Assembly (NCBI RefSeq): GCF_014170375.1
Contig: NZ_LZZW01000007.1
Location: forward strand, 62,001-126,000
Direction: 5' to 3'
Origin: Variovorax sp. UMC13
GTDB lineage: Bacteria > Pseudomonadota > Gammaproteobacteria > Burkholderiales > Burkholderiaceae_C
DNA: 64,000 nucleotides
Numbering within the stretch: the stretch's first letter is position 1; every line of letters begins with the position of its first letter. The position numbers and the translations under genes are program-made. Of this stretch, positions 18,907 to 27,697 are shown piece by piece. Under the pieces are notes generated by a model. The model saw only the letters and a program-made list of their open reading frames with translations. It made no database searches and was not told where the DNA came from.

Positions 18907-20214
18907 ATGAGCTTTCCCTCCGCGGCGCAGACCGCCCTCGACAGCGTGGTCGCCAAGGCGATCCGGCGCCTGGTGCCCTTTCTTCTGCTGATGTACGTGC
19001 TGGCCTTCCTGGACCGCGCCAACGTCGGCTTCGCGAAGAAGGCCTTCCAGCTCGACACCGGCCTGTCGGACGCGATGTTCGCCTTCGGCGCCGGCATCTT
19101 CTTCATCGGCTATGCGCTGTTCGAGGTGCCGAGCAACCTGATCATGCACCGCGTGGGCGCCCGCGTCTGGATGTGCCGGATCATGGTGACCTGGGGCCTG
19201 GTCTCGGCCGGCCTGATGTTCGCCCACACCGAGATGCTGTTCTACACGCTGCGCTTCCTGCTGGGCGTGGCCGAGGCCGGCTTCTTCCCGGGCGTCATCT
19301 ACTTCCTCACGCAGTGGTTCCCCGCGCAGTCGCGCACCCGGGTGCTGGGCATGTTCTATTTCGGCGCGCCGCTGGCCTTCATCTTCGGCAGCCCGCTGTC
19401 GGGCCTGCTGCTGGAACTCGACGGCGTCTGGGGCCTCAAGGGCTGGGAATGGCTGTTCCTGGTCGAGGGCGTCATGGCCTCGATCGTCGGCGTCTGGGCC
19501 TACTGGTACCTCGACGACAAGCCGGCCGATGCGAAGTGGCTGTCGGCGACCGAGCGCAAGCTGCTGACCGACGCGATCCACGCCGAGGAACAGCACAAGA
19601 ACGCGCACGGCCCGGGCACCGTGTGGAAGGCGCTGACCAACGGCCGCGTGCTGTTCCTGTCGGTGATCTATTTCCTGATCCAGGTCAGCGTGTACGGCGT
19701 GGTGTTCTACCTGCCCACGCAGGTCGCGGCGCTGCTGGGCAAGAAGGTCGGCATCGAAGTGGGCTTCGTCACCGCCATCCCCTGGGTCTGCGCGCTGGCC
19801 GCGGCCTGGTTCATCCCGCGCCTGGCCGAACGCAGCGGCAGACATGCGCTGATCGCCCTCGTGACGCTGGCCGTCTCGGGCCTGGGCATCGCGGTGTCGG
19901 TCAATGCGGCCTCGCCGGTGCTGGCACTGTTCGCGCTGTGCTTCGCGGCCGCGGGCTTCATCGCGGTGCAGCCGCTGTTCTGGAGCTTCCCCACCGCCTA
20001 CCTGGGCGGCGCGGCCGCGGCCGGCGGCATCGCGCTGATCAATTCGCTGGGCGCGCTGGGCGGCTTCGTCGCGCCCAACGTCAAGACCTGGGCCGAGCAG
20101 GCCTTCGCCTCGCCCAGCGCCGGACTCAACCTGCTGGCCTTCACCACGCTGATCGGCGCGCTGCTCTTCCTGATGCTGCGCTCGCCGACCGCCGGGCTGC
20201 GCACGCAGCACTGA
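18907..20214 (+). CDS. MFS transporter, anion:cation symporter type (RhmT-like)
   Basis: A 435-residue, twelve-helix major facilitator. The [16 protein letters not shown] segment after helix 1 and [19 protein letters not shown] are the hallmarks of the ACS family (phthalate, tartrate, glucarate and rhamnonate carriers). [24 protein letters not shown] in helices 4-5 is also typical. With a rhamnonate dehydratase immediately downstream it probably imports an aldonic acid, as E. coli RhmT is thought to do. The 130-base gap from the SDR gene holds no clear terminator. Confidence 0.88.
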   Translation: MSFPSAAQTALDSVVAKAIRRLVPFLLLMYVLAFLDRANVGFAKKAFQLDTGLSDAMFAFGAGIFFIGYALFEVPSNLIMHRVGARVWMCRIMVTWGLVSAGLMFAHTEMLFYTLRFLLGVAEAGFFPGVIYFLTQWFPAQSRTRVLGMFYFGAPLAFIFGSPLSGLLLELDGVWGLKGWEWLFLVEGVMASIVGVWAYWYLDDKPADAKWLSATERKLLTDAIHAEEQHKNAHGPGTVWKALTNGRVLFLSVIYFLIQVSVYGVVFYLPTQVAALLGKKVGIEVGFVTAIPWVCALAAAWFIPRLAERSGRHALIALVTLAVSGLGIAVSVNAASPVLALFALCFAAAGFIAVQPLFWSFPTAYLGGAAAAGGIALINSLGALGGFVAPNVKTWAEQAFASPSAGLNLLAFTTLIGALLFLMLRSPTAGLRTQH

Positions 20215-20246
20215 CACCTCCCATCCCCCCCACAAGGAACCCCGCC

Positions 20247-21434
20247 ATGAGCATGCCCACCATCCGCCACGTCCGCGCCTTCACCGTGCGCGGCGGCGGC
20301 GCCGACTACCACGACCAGGGCGCCGACCACTGGATCGACGACCACATCGCCACGCCGATGAGCAAGTACCCGGCCTACCGCCAGAGCCGCCAGAGCTTCG
20401 GCCTCAACGTGCTGGGTACGCTGGTGGTCGAGATCGAGGCCAGCGACGGCACGGTGGGCTTCTCGGTCACGACCGGCGGCGACCTGGGCTGCTGGATCGT
20501 CGAGAAGCACCTGGCGCGCTTCCTCGAAGGCTCGCCCGTGACCGACATCGAGCGCATGTGGGACCAGATGTACAACGCGACGCTGTTCTACGGCCGCAAG
20601 GGCATCGTGATCAACACCCTCTCGGGCGTGGACCTCGCGCTGTGGGACCTGCTGGCCAAGGTGCGCAAGGAGCCGGTGCACGCGCTCTTGGGCGGCCCGG
20701 TGCGCGACGAGCTGACCTTCTACGCGACCGGCGCGCGGCCCGACCTGGCCAAGCAGATGGGCTTCATCGGCGGCAAGATGCCGCTGCACCACGGACCGGC
20801 CGAGCGCGAGGAGGGCTTGAAGAAGAACCTCGACATGCTCGGCGACATGCGCGCCAAGGTCGGCGACGACTTCTGGCTGATGCTCGACTGCTGGATGAGC
20901 CTGGACCTGGAGTACGCCACACGCCTGGCCACGGCCGCGCGCAACGAGCACGGCCTGAAATGGATCGAGGAGGCGCTGCCGCCCGACGACTACTGGGGCT
21001 ATGCCGAGCTGCGCCGCAACGTGCCGCGCGGGCTGATGGTCACGACCGGCGAGCACGAGGCCACGCGCTGGGGCTTCCGGCTGCTGCTCGAGATGCAGTG
21101 CTGCGACATCATCCAGCCCGACGTCGGCTGGTGCGGCGGCATCACCGAGCTGCTCAAGATCTCCAGCCTGGCCGATGCGCACGGCAAGCTGGTGGTGCCG
21201 CACGGCTCATCGGTCTACAGCTACCACTTCGTGATCACGCGGCACAACAGCCCCTTTGCCGAGTTCCTGATGATGGCGCCGCAGGCCGACCAGGTGGTGC
21301 CGATGTTCCATCCGCAGCTGCTCGACGAGCCGGTGCCGGTCAACGGCCGCATGAAGGCCTCGGCGCTGGACAAGCCGGGCTTCGGCGTGCGGCTCAATCC
21401 GGACGTGGCGTTGCACCGCCCCTATCCGCGCTAG
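20247..21434 (+). CDS. rhmD: L-rhamnonate dehydratase (enolase superfamily)
   Basis: A 395-residue member of the enolase superfamily that dehydrates L-rhamnonate to 2-keto-3-deoxy-L-rhamnonate. It contains the family's [28 protein letters not shown] N-terminal block (residues ~21-45), [35 protein letters not shown], and Mg ligands in [20 protein letters not shown] and TTGEHEATR. The general-acid region [14 protein letters not shown] completes the site. These match E. coli RhmD block by block from memory, so specificity is fairly secure, though L-lyxonate or L-mannonate may also be accepted. Lactonase and aldolase/hydrolase genes of the pathway are not nearby. Confidence 0.92.
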   Translation: MSMPTIRHVRAFTVRGGGADYHDQGADHWIDDHIATPMSKYPAYRQSRQSFGLNVLGTLVVEIEASDGTVGFSVTTGGDLGCWIVEKHLARFLEGSPVTDIERMWDQMYNATLFYGRKGIVINTLSGVDLALWDLLAKVRKEPVHALLGGPVRDELTFYATGARPDLAKQMGFIGGKMPLHHGPAEREEGLKKNLDMLGDMRAKVGDDFWLMLDCWMSLDLEYATRLATAARNEHGLKWIEEALPPDDYWGYAELRRNVPRGLMVTTGEHEATRWGFRLLLEMQCCDIIQPDVGWCGGITELLKISSLADAHGKLVVPHGSSVYSYHFVITRHNSPFAEFLMMAPQADQVVPMFHPQLLDEPVPVNGRMKASALDKPGFGVRLNPDVALHRPYPR

Positions 21435-21442
21435 GCTGCCGC

Positions 21443-22156
21443 TCAGCGCAGCACTTCGAGCAGCCGGTCCAGGCCGCCTTCGTTGATCGCGACCATGGCC
21501 TGCTCGCGCACCTTGGGCTTGGCGTGGAAGGCCACCGACAGGCCGGCCTCGCCCATCATCGGCAGGTCGTTGGCGCCGTCGCCCACGGCGATGCACTGCT
21601 GCGGCGTGACGCCCATCAGCGAGGCGACTTCCAGCAGCGTGCGGCGCTTCTCGGCGCCGTCGCAGATGTCGCCCCAGCTCTGCGTCACGACCTCGCCCGT
21701 GAGGTGGCCGTCGGCCTCGGCCAGCAGGTTGGAGCGCGCGAAGTCGATGCCCAGCCGCTCCTTCACCCGGTTGGCGAAGAAGGTGAAGCCGCCCGAAACC
21801 AGCAGCACCTTGAGGCCCGCGGTCTTGCACGCGCCCACAAGCTCCGCCGCCCCGGGATTGAGCCGCAGCCGTTCGTCGTAGACCTGCTGCAGCGCCGTGA
21901 CCGGCACGCCCCGCAGCAGCGCCACGCGGCGGCGCAGGCTTTCCTTGAAGTCCTTGATCTCGCCGCGCATGGTGGCTTCGGTGATCGCCGCCACCTCGGC
22001 CTTCTTGCCGACCGCGTCGGCGATCTCGTCGATGCATTCGATGTTGATCAGCGTCGAGTCCATGTCGAAGGCGATCAGTCGGAAGTCGGCCAGCTTCAGC
22101 GTCGACGCGACGCGCTGGAGGACGAGGCCGGGGGAGGAAGCTTGAGCAAGGGTCAT
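21443..22156 (-). CDS. serB: phosphoserine phosphatase SerB
   Basis: HAD-superfamily enzyme for the last step of serine synthesis, 237 residues. HAD motif I is AFDMDSTLIN (nucleophile Asp31, Asp33); motif II lies in LLVSGGFTFF, and the motif III/IV region is AVGDGANDLPMM. IECIDEIAD carries the cap-domain Glu that contacts the serine amine. The E. coli-type N-terminal extension is absent. The ATG lies one base after the vapC stop (TGA-C-ATG) and I see no clear ribosome site, so translation probably depends on ribosomes finishing vapC. It converges on rhmD. Confidence 0.94.
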   Translation of the reverse strand: MTLAQASSPGLVLQRVASTLKLADFRLIAFDMDSTLINIECIDEIADAVGKKAEVAAITEATMRGEIKDFKESLRRRVALLRGVPVTALQQVYDERLRLNPGAAELVGACKTAGLKVLLVSGGFTFFANRVKERLGIDFARSNLLAEADGHLTGEVVTQSWGDICDGAEKRRTLLEVASLMGVTPQQCIAVGDGANDLPMMGEAGLSVAFHAKPKVREQAMVAINEGGLDRLLEVLR

Positions 22157-22157
22157 G

Positions 22158-22556
22158 TCAGTCGTGCCAGTTCTCGACACGAAGATGGGGTATGCGAGAG
22201 AACTCGCGAACGTTGCGGGTGACGACGGTCAGGTCGTGAGCGAGTGCGACGCCCGCCACCTGAAGGTCGTAAGGACCGATCGGCGTGCCTTGCGCCTGCA
22301 GGTGCGCGCGCACCGCGCCGGCATGGCGGGCCGCTGCCCGATCGAAATCCAGCACGGTGAATCGGCTGCAGATGCCGGCCACGTAGCGATCCATCGGGGC
22401 ACGGTTGGCGGATTTGGCCATGCCGAACTCCAGCTCGAACAGGTTGACGGCGCTCAGTGCGATGTCCGTTTCAGCGTGCTGGCTCAGGCGTTCCAGGCAG
22501 CGGCCGGCGCGCTTGTAGACATAGATCAGCGTGTCGGTGTCGAGCAGGTATTTCAA
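22158..22556 (-). CDS. vapC: VapC-type PIN-domain ribonuclease toxin
   Basis: A 132-residue PIN-domain toxin; VapC toxins cut initiator tRNA or other structured RNAs. The acidic metal site is Asp6 (LLDTDTLIY), Glu41 (NLFELEFG) and Asp97 (GPYDLQVAG), with the TVVTRNVREF strand near the end as in most VapC proteins. The start codon is TTG, embedded in the vapB stop (TTGA), so synthesis is coupled to the antitoxin and kept low. The serB start follows after one base. Confidence 0.9.
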   Translation of the reverse strand: MKYLLDTDTLIYVYKRAGRCLERLSQHAETDIALSAVNLFELEFGMAKSANRAPMDRYVAGICSRFTVLDFDRAAARHAGAVRAHLQAQGTPIGPYDLQVAGVALAHDLTVVTRNVREFSRIPHLRVENWHD

Positions 22557-22810
22557 AACGCCTCTCTCGGCGCATCGGTGCCGAGATCACCGTGGCGGTT
22601 GTCGAGCAGTTCGTCCCAGCCATCGTCGAGGCCTGCGGCGCGCAGGCGATCGATCTCGGCGAAGAATTCGCTCCAGCTTTGCTTTGGCTTTTGCTTCTCG
22701 GCCTCGGCGAACTGCGCGAACCATTTGCTCAGCGACATCTGCGAACGCGCGGCTGCCGCCTTGGCAGCCGCCAGCGTGTCTTCTTCCAGATAAATGGTGA
22801 CTTGAGACAC
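22553..22810 (-). CDS. vapB: VapB-type ribbon-helix-helix antitoxin
   Basis: An 85-residue protein whose N-terminus (MSQVTIYLEEDTLAAAKAAA) is a ribbon-helix-helix strand plus helix, followed by a charged linker and a C-terminal segment (WSEFFAEIDRLRAAGLDDGW) expected to wrap the toxin. The GTG start at 22810 is preceded at close spacing by ACGGAGGT. The upstream region carries a -10 hexamer and a long palindrome suited to autoregulation. The gene lies just behind mfd, with 51 bases between stop and start. Confidence 0.85.
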   Translation of the reverse strand: MSQVTIYLEEDTLAAAKAAAARSQMSLSKWFAQFAEAEKQKPKQSWSEFFAEIDRLRAAGLDDGWDELLDNRHGDLGTDAPREAF

Positions 22811-22841
22811 AGCGACCTCCGTCTACGAAATGACAACGCCA

Positions 22842-22866
22842 ATTATATAAGTGCGGCGCACTTATA
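22842..22866 (-). promoter_or_regulatory. vapBC promoter -10 and autoregulatory palindrome
   Basis: A perfect palindrome with arms TATAAGTGC and GCACTTATA around GGC occupies 22846-22866. On the minus strand a consensus -10, TATAAT, lies at 22847-22842, overlapping its edge. I see no convincing -35. The mfd stop codon (22862-22864) falls inside the palindrome, so the operator and the end of mfd share bases. This is the expected binding site for a ribbon-helix-helix VapB/VapC complex. Confidence 0.75.
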
Positions 22867-25800
22867 CGACCGGTGCAGCACTCTCCCTGACGATCGGCTG
22901 CCCCAGGCTGCGCAGCACGTCGCGCACCATCTGGGCCCGGTCCTTGGGTTCCTTGAGTTCGCGTTCGATGCGCAGCTTGTCGTTGCCGGCCAGCTTGATG
23001 TGCTTGTTCTTCTGGATCAGGTGGATGATCGCCATCGAATCGATGGGCGGGTCCTTCTTGAAGCTGATGTGGATCACGCCGGGCGCGGCATCGACCTTGA
23101 CCACGCCGTAGGGCCGCGCGAGCACGCGCAGCCGGTGAGTGTCGATCAGCGTCTGCGCCTGCGGCGGCAGCTTGCCGAAGCGGTCGACGATCTCTTCGAG
23201 CAGTGTGTCGATCTGGTCGGGCGTGCGCGCGGTCGCGAGCTTCTTGTAGAAGGACAGCCGCAGGTGTACGTCGCCGCAGTAGTCGTCGGGCAGCAGCGCG
23301 GGCGCGTGCAGGTTGATCTCGGTCGTGACGTGCAGCGGCGACAGCAGGTCGGGCTCCTCGCCGGCCTTGAGCGCGCGCACCGCCTCGCTGAGCATCTCGT
23401 TGTAGAGCTGGAAGCCGATCTCCATCATGTTGCCGCTCTGGCTCTCGCCCAGCACCTCGCCAGTGCCGCGGATCTCCAGGTCGTGCATCGCGAGGTAGAA
23501 GCCCGAGCCGAGCTCCTCCATCTGCTGGATCGCGTCGAGCCGCTGCGCCGCCTGCTTGGTGAGGCCCTCGATGTCGGGCACCATCAGGTAGGCATAGGCT
23601 TGGTGGTGCGAGCGGCCCACGCGGCCGCGCAGCTGGTGCAGCTGCGCCAGGCCGAACTTGTCGGCGCGGCTCATCACGATGGTGTTGGCGGTCGGCACGT
23701 CGATGCCGGTCTCGATGATGGTCGAGCACAGCAGGATGTTGTAGCGCTGCGCCACGAAGTCGCGCATCACGCGTTCGAGCTCGCGCTCGGGCATCTGGCC
23801 GTGGGCCACGGCGATGCGGGCCTCGGGCAGGATCTCCTCCAGCTTCTGGCGCCGGTTCTCGATCGTCTCGACCTCGTTGTGCAGGAAGTAGACCTGGCCG
23901 CCGCGCTTGAGTTCGCGCAGCACCGCCTCGCGGATCACGCCGTTGCCCTCGGTGCGAACGAAGGTCTTGATCGCCAGCCGGCGCTGCGGCGCGGTCGCGA
24001 TCACGCTCAGGTCGCGCAGGCCCTCGAGCGCCATGCCCAGCGTGCGCGGGATCGGCGTGGCGGTGAGCGTGAGCACGTCGACCTCGGCGCGCATGGCCTT
24101 CATCGCCTCCTTGTGGCGCACGCCGAAGCGGTGCTCCTCGTCGATGATCAGCAGGCCCAGGTTCTTGAACTTGACCGATTCGCTGAGCAGCTTGTGGGTG
24201 CCGACCACGATGTCGACGCTGCCGTCGGCCAAGCCCTTGGCGGCGGTGCCGATCTCCTTGGCCGAGCGGAAGCGGCTCATCTCCGCCACCTTGACCGGCC
24301 ACTTGCTGAAGCGGTCGACCAGCGTCTGGTAGTGCTGCTCGGCCAGCAGCGTGGTGGGCGCGAGGAAGGCCACCTGCTTGCCGCCGGTGATGGCGATGAA
24401 GGCGGCGCGCAGCGCGACCTCGGTCTTGCCGAAGCCCACGTCGCCGCAGACCAGGCGGTCCATCGGCTGCGGCGAGATCATGTCCTGGATCACGGCGTGG
24501 ATGGCGGCCTTCTGGTCGGCCGTCTCGTCGAAGCCGAAGTCGTTGGCGAAGACCTCGTAGTCGGCCGCCGAGTAGCGGAAGGCATGGCCCTGGCGCGCCG
24601 CGCGGCGCGCATAGATGTTGAGCAGCTCGGCGGCCGAGTCGCGCACCTGTTCGGCGGCCTTGCGCTTGGCTTTCTCCCACTGGCCCGAGCCCAGCTTGTG
24701 CAGCGGCGCCTCGTCGGCGCTGACGCCGGTGTAGCGGCTAATCTGGTGCAACTGGCTCACCGGCACGTAGAGCGTGGCCTTGTCGGCGTACTCCAGGTGC
24801 AGCATCTCCTGCAGCAGCGGCTGGCCCTCGGCATCCTTGCCCTGGCCCAGGTCCATGTTGATCAGGCCGCGGTAGCGGCCGATGCCGTGCGCGGTGTGGA
24901 CCACCGGGTCGCCCACCTTGAGCTCGGACAGGTCCTTGATCAGCGCCTCGACGTCGCTGACCTGTTCCTGGCGCTTGTTGCGCCGGCGCGCGGTCGGCGC
25001 GGCGGCGAACAGCTCGGTCTCGGTGACGAAGTCGATGCCGCGCTCGCGCCAGGCGAAGCCCGAGGCCAGCGCCGCGGTGGCGATGCCGATCTTCTCGGCG
25101 CCGTCGGCCTCGAACTCGTCCAGCGAATCGAAGGACGGCGGGCTCACGCCGCTGGCGCGCAGGAAGTCGAGCAGGCTCTCGCGCCGGCCGTCGCTTTCGG
25201 CGATCAGCAGCAGGCGGCTGGGCGTGGCGCGGATGTAGTCCTTGAGCCGGGTCAGCGGGTCCTCGGCGCCGCGCACCACCGCGAAGGGCGGCAGCACGTC
25301 GAATTCGGCATAGGGCGCCTCGGTGGCAGAACCACGGATCGCCAGCTGCGCATGCGGTTTGGCGCGCGCATAGAACTGCTCGGCGTTGAGGAACAGCGCA
25401 TCGGGCGGCAGTGCGGGCCGTTCGGGGTCGCCGCGCACCAGCCGGTAGCGCTCGGCCGCGTCCTGCCAGAAGTGCTGGAAGGCCGGCTCGAGCTCGCCGT
25501 GCAGCACCACCGTGGCCTCGCCGCCGAGGTAGTCGAACACCGTCGCCGTCTCCTCGAAGAACAGCGGCAGGTAGTACTCGATGCCGGCGGTCGCGACGCC
25601 GTTGCCCATGTCCTTGTAGATCCGGCTCTTGGTCGGGTCGCCCTCGAGCAGCTCGCGCCAGCGGCTGCGAAAGCGCGCGCGCGCGTCGTCGTCCATCGGG
25701 AACTCGCGGCCCGGCAGCAGCCGCACCTCGGGCACCGGGTACAGGCTGCGCTGGGTGTCAGGGTCGAAGGTGCGGATCGAGTCGATCTCGTCGTCGAACA

Positions 25801-26347
25801 GGTCGACCCGGAAGGGCACCAGCGAACCCATCGGGAACAGGTCGATCAGCCCGCCGCGCACCGCGTACTCGCCCGGGCTCACCACCTGCGTCACATGGCT
25901 GTAGCCGGCCAGCGTGAGCTGGGCCTTGAGCTTCGATTCCTGCAGTTTCTGCCGGGTCTTGAAATGGAAGGTGTAGCCGGCCAGGAAGGCCGGCGGCGCC
26001 AGCCGGTAGAGCGCGGTGGTGGCCGGCACCAGGATGACGTCGGCTTCCTTCTGGCTGATGCGCCACAGCGTGGCCAGCCGCTCGCTGATCAGGTCCTGGT
26101 GCGGCGAGAAGCTGTCGTAGGGCAGCGTCTCCCAGTCGGGGAACAGCGCGCAGCGCAGGCCGGGGGCGAAGAACACCATCTCGTCGATGAGGCGCTGCGC
26201 GTCGTTGGCGTCGGCGGTGAAGATCGCGGTTGCACGGCCGGCCTTCTTCTCGCGCTCGGCCAGTTCGGCCAACAGCAGCGCGTCGGCGGACAGCGGGGGG
26301 CGCGGCAGCGTGAATCGCTTGCCGGCGGTGAGAACGGGAAGGTCCAT
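22862..26347 (-). CDS. mfd: transcription-repair coupling factor Mfd
   Basis: A 1161-residue SF2 translocase that removes RNA polymerase stalled at lesions and recruits UvrA. The N-terminal UvrB-homology region starts near residue 20. The RNAP-interaction (CarD-like/Tudor) domain begins at LKVGDPVVHTAHGIGRYRG. The RecG-like motor domains carry CGDVGFGKTEVALRAAF (Walker A), DEEHRFGVRHKE (Walker B), LTATPIPRTL and RVGRSHHQAYAYL. The C-terminal TRCF domain ends the protein. Its stop lies in the vapBC operator. Divergent from ispD with about 120 bases between the starts. Confidence 0.97.
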   Translation of the reverse strand: MDLPVLTAGKRFTLPRPPLSADALLLAELAEREKKAGRATAIFTADANDAQRLIDEMVFFAPGLRCALFPDWETLPYDSFSPHQDLISERLATLWRISQKEADVILVPATTALYRLAPPAFLAGYTFHFKTRQKLQESKLKAQLTLAGYSHVTQVVSPGEYAVRGGLIDLFPMGSLVPFRVDLFDDEIDSIRTFDPDTQRSLYPVPEVRLLPGREFPMDDDARARFRSRWRELLEGDPTKSRIYKDMGNGVATAGIEYYLPLFFEETATVFDYLGGEATVVLHGELEPAFQHFWQDAAERYRLVRGDPERPALPPDALFLNAEQFYARAKPHAQLAIRGSATEAPYAEFDVLPPFAVVRGAEDPLTRLKDYIRATPSRLLLIAESDGRRESLLDFLRASGVSPPSFDSLDEFEADGAEKIGIATAALASGFAWRERGIDFVTETELFAAAPTARRRNKRQEQVSDVEALIKDLSELKVGDPVVHTAHGIGRYRGLINMDLGQGKDAEGQPLLQEMLHLEYADKATLYVPVSQLHQISRYTGVSADEAPLHKLGSGQWEKAKRKAAEQVRDSAAELLNIYARRAARQGHAFRYSAADYEVFANDFGFDETADQKAAIHAVIQDMISPQPMDRLVCGDVGFGKTEVALRAAFIAITGGKQVAFLAPTTLLAEQHYQTLVDRFSKWPVKVAEMSRFRSAKEIGTAAKGLADGSVDIVVGTHKLLSESVKFKNLGLLIIDEEHRFGVRHKEAMKAMRAEVDVLTLTATPIPRTLGMALEGLRDLSVIATAPQRRLAIKTFVRTEGNGVIREAVLRELKRGGQVYFLHNEVETIENRRQKLEEILPEARIAVAHGQMPERELERVMRDFVAQRYNILLCSTIIETGIDVPTANTIVMSRADKFGLAQLHQLRGRVGRSHHQAYAYLMVPDIEGLTKQAAQRLDAIQQMEELGSGFYLAMHDLEIRGTGEVLGESQSGNMMEIGFQLYNEMLSEAVRALKAGEEPDLLSPLHVTTEINLHAPALLPDDYCGDVHLRLSFYKKLATARTPDQIDTLLEEIVDRFGKLPPQAQTLIDTHRLRVLARPYGVVKVDAAPGVIHISFKKDPPIDSMAIIHLIQKNKHIKLAGNDKLRIERELKEPKDRAQMVRDVLRSLGQPIVRESAAPVV

Positions 26348-26465
26348 GAAGTGCTTCGGAAAATGCAGAACACCCCGCGCCGACGGGCGAGGGGTGTGAG
26401 ACGGTCGATTCTAGAATGGCAGCCTCTTTGCTGCTGGGCGCTTCTCGAGCGTCCCTGCGTCCTTC

Positions 26466-27191
26466 ATGACCGTTCCCCCTGTTCCTCGCCTCCACGTCCT
26501 TATTCCCTGCGCCGGTTCGGGCAGCCGCGCCGGCGGCGACGGCCCCAAGCAGTACCGGCGCATCGCCGGCCGGCCGATGGTGGCGCATACCCTCGATGCC
26601 TTCCGCGCGCTGCCCGGCCGCTTCGCCACGCTGGCGCTGGTGGTCTCGGCAGACGACAGCGAGGCCGCCGCGCAGCTGCCGGGCTTCCCGGCCGCGGGCG
26701 AACAGCTGCTGCGCGTCGGCGGGCCCACCCGCGCCGCCACCGTGCATGCGGGCCTGCAGGCCCTGTGCCAGGCCGGCGCCGGGCTGCAGGACTGGGTGCT
26801 GGTGCACGATGCAGCACGCTGCCTGATCACGCCGGCGCAGGTTGAAGCCTTGATCGCGGCCTGCGAACGCGATGCCGTCGGCGGCCTGCTCGCGCACCCG
26901 CTGGCCGACACGCTCAAGATCGCCTCGGCCGAAGGCCGCGTCACCGACACGCTGGCGCGCACCGACAAGTGGCTGGCGCAGACGCCGCAGATGTTCCGCA
27001 TCGGCCTCTTGCTCGACGCGCTGGACAGGAGCGGCGATGCCGTCACCGACGAGGCCGGCGCGGTCGAGGCGCTGGGCCTGGAGCCCTTGCTGGTGGCCGC
27101 CAGCGCCCAGAATTTCAAAGTCACCTACGCCGAGGATTTCGCACTGGCCGAAGCCGTGCTGCTCGCGCGCCGCAACCCGGGAACCCCATGA
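26466..27191 (+). CDS. ispD: 2-C-methyl-D-erythritol 4-phosphate cytidylyltransferase
   Basis: Third enzyme of the MEP isoprenoid pathway, transferring CMP to methylerythritol phosphate. The 241 residues start with the nucleotidyltransferase loop [36 protein letters not shown], the [10 protein letters not shown] strand and [14 protein letters not shown], and a C-terminal [14 protein letters not shown] dimer arm are all as expected. Its stop overlaps the ispF start (ATGA), so the two successive enzymes are translationally coupled. Confidence 0.95.
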   Translation: MTVPPVPRLHVLIPCAGSGSRAGGDGPKQYRRIAGRPMVAHTLDAFRALPGRFATLALVVSADDSEAAAQLPGFPAAGEQLLRVGGPTRAATVHAGLQALCQAGAGLQDWVLVHDAARCLITPAQVEALIAACERDAVGGLLAHPLADTLKIASAEGRVTDTLARTDKWLAQTPQMFRIGLLLDALDRSGDAVTDEAGAVEALGLEPLLVAASAQNFKVTYAEDFALAEAVLLARRNPGTP

Positions 27192-27688
27192 GCACCGCCG
27201 CCAAACCCTCTTTCGACATCCGCGTGGGCGAGGGCTGGGACGTGCACCAGCTGGTGGCCGGCCGCAAGCTGATCCTGGGCGGCATCGAGGTGCCGCACAG
27301 CACCGGCCTGCTGGGCCATTCGGATGCCGACGTGCTGCTGCATGCGATCACCGACGCCTTGCTGGGCGCGGCCGGCCTGGGCGACATCGGCCGGCATTTC
27401 CCCGACACCGACGCGCAGTTCCGCGGCGCCGATTCGGCCGTGCTGCTGGCCGAGGCCGCGCGCCGCGTGCGCGCCGCGGGCTGGCAGATCGGCAACGTCG
27501 ACAGCACCGTGATCGCGCAGGCGCCCAAGCTCGCGCCCCACATCCCGGCCATGTGCGAGCGCATCGCGCAGACGCTGGGCCTGGCGCCGGCGCAGGTCAA
27601 CGTGAAGGCCAAGACGGCCGAGAAGCTGGGCCCGGTGGGCGAGGGCAGGGCGATGGAAGCGCGCGCGATCGCGCTGCTGCACCGCTAG
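27188..27688 (+). CDS. ispF: 2-C-methyl-D-erythritol 2,4-cyclodiphosphate synthase
   Basis: Cyclises CDP-methylerythritol phosphate in the MEP pathway. The 166-residue protein shows the zinc ligands in [10 protein letters not shown] and [12 protein letters not shown], the HSDADV loop, [11 protein letters not shown], and the C-terminal [21 protein letters not shown] motif. It forms homotrimers in characterised relatives. The start overlaps ispD by four bases; convergent with the sensor kinase gene. Confidence 0.96.
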   Translation: MSTAAKPSFDIRVGEGWDVHQLVAGRKLILGGIEVPHSTGLLGHSDADVLLHAITDALLGAAGLGDIGRHFPDTDAQFRGADSAVLLAEAARRVRAAGWQIGNVDSTVIAQAPKLAPHIPAMCERIAQTLGLAPAQVNVKAKTAEKLGPVGEGRAMEARAIALLHR

Positions 27689-27697
27689 CCGGAGCGC

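Noticed and set aside
22457..26845. A 1462-codon open frame on the plus strand across mfd
   Set aside because: It is antisense to mfd, which has complete motor and repair motifs. Its His/Gln/Ala/Arg-rich translation is the usual complementary-strand artefact of GC-rich coding DNA.
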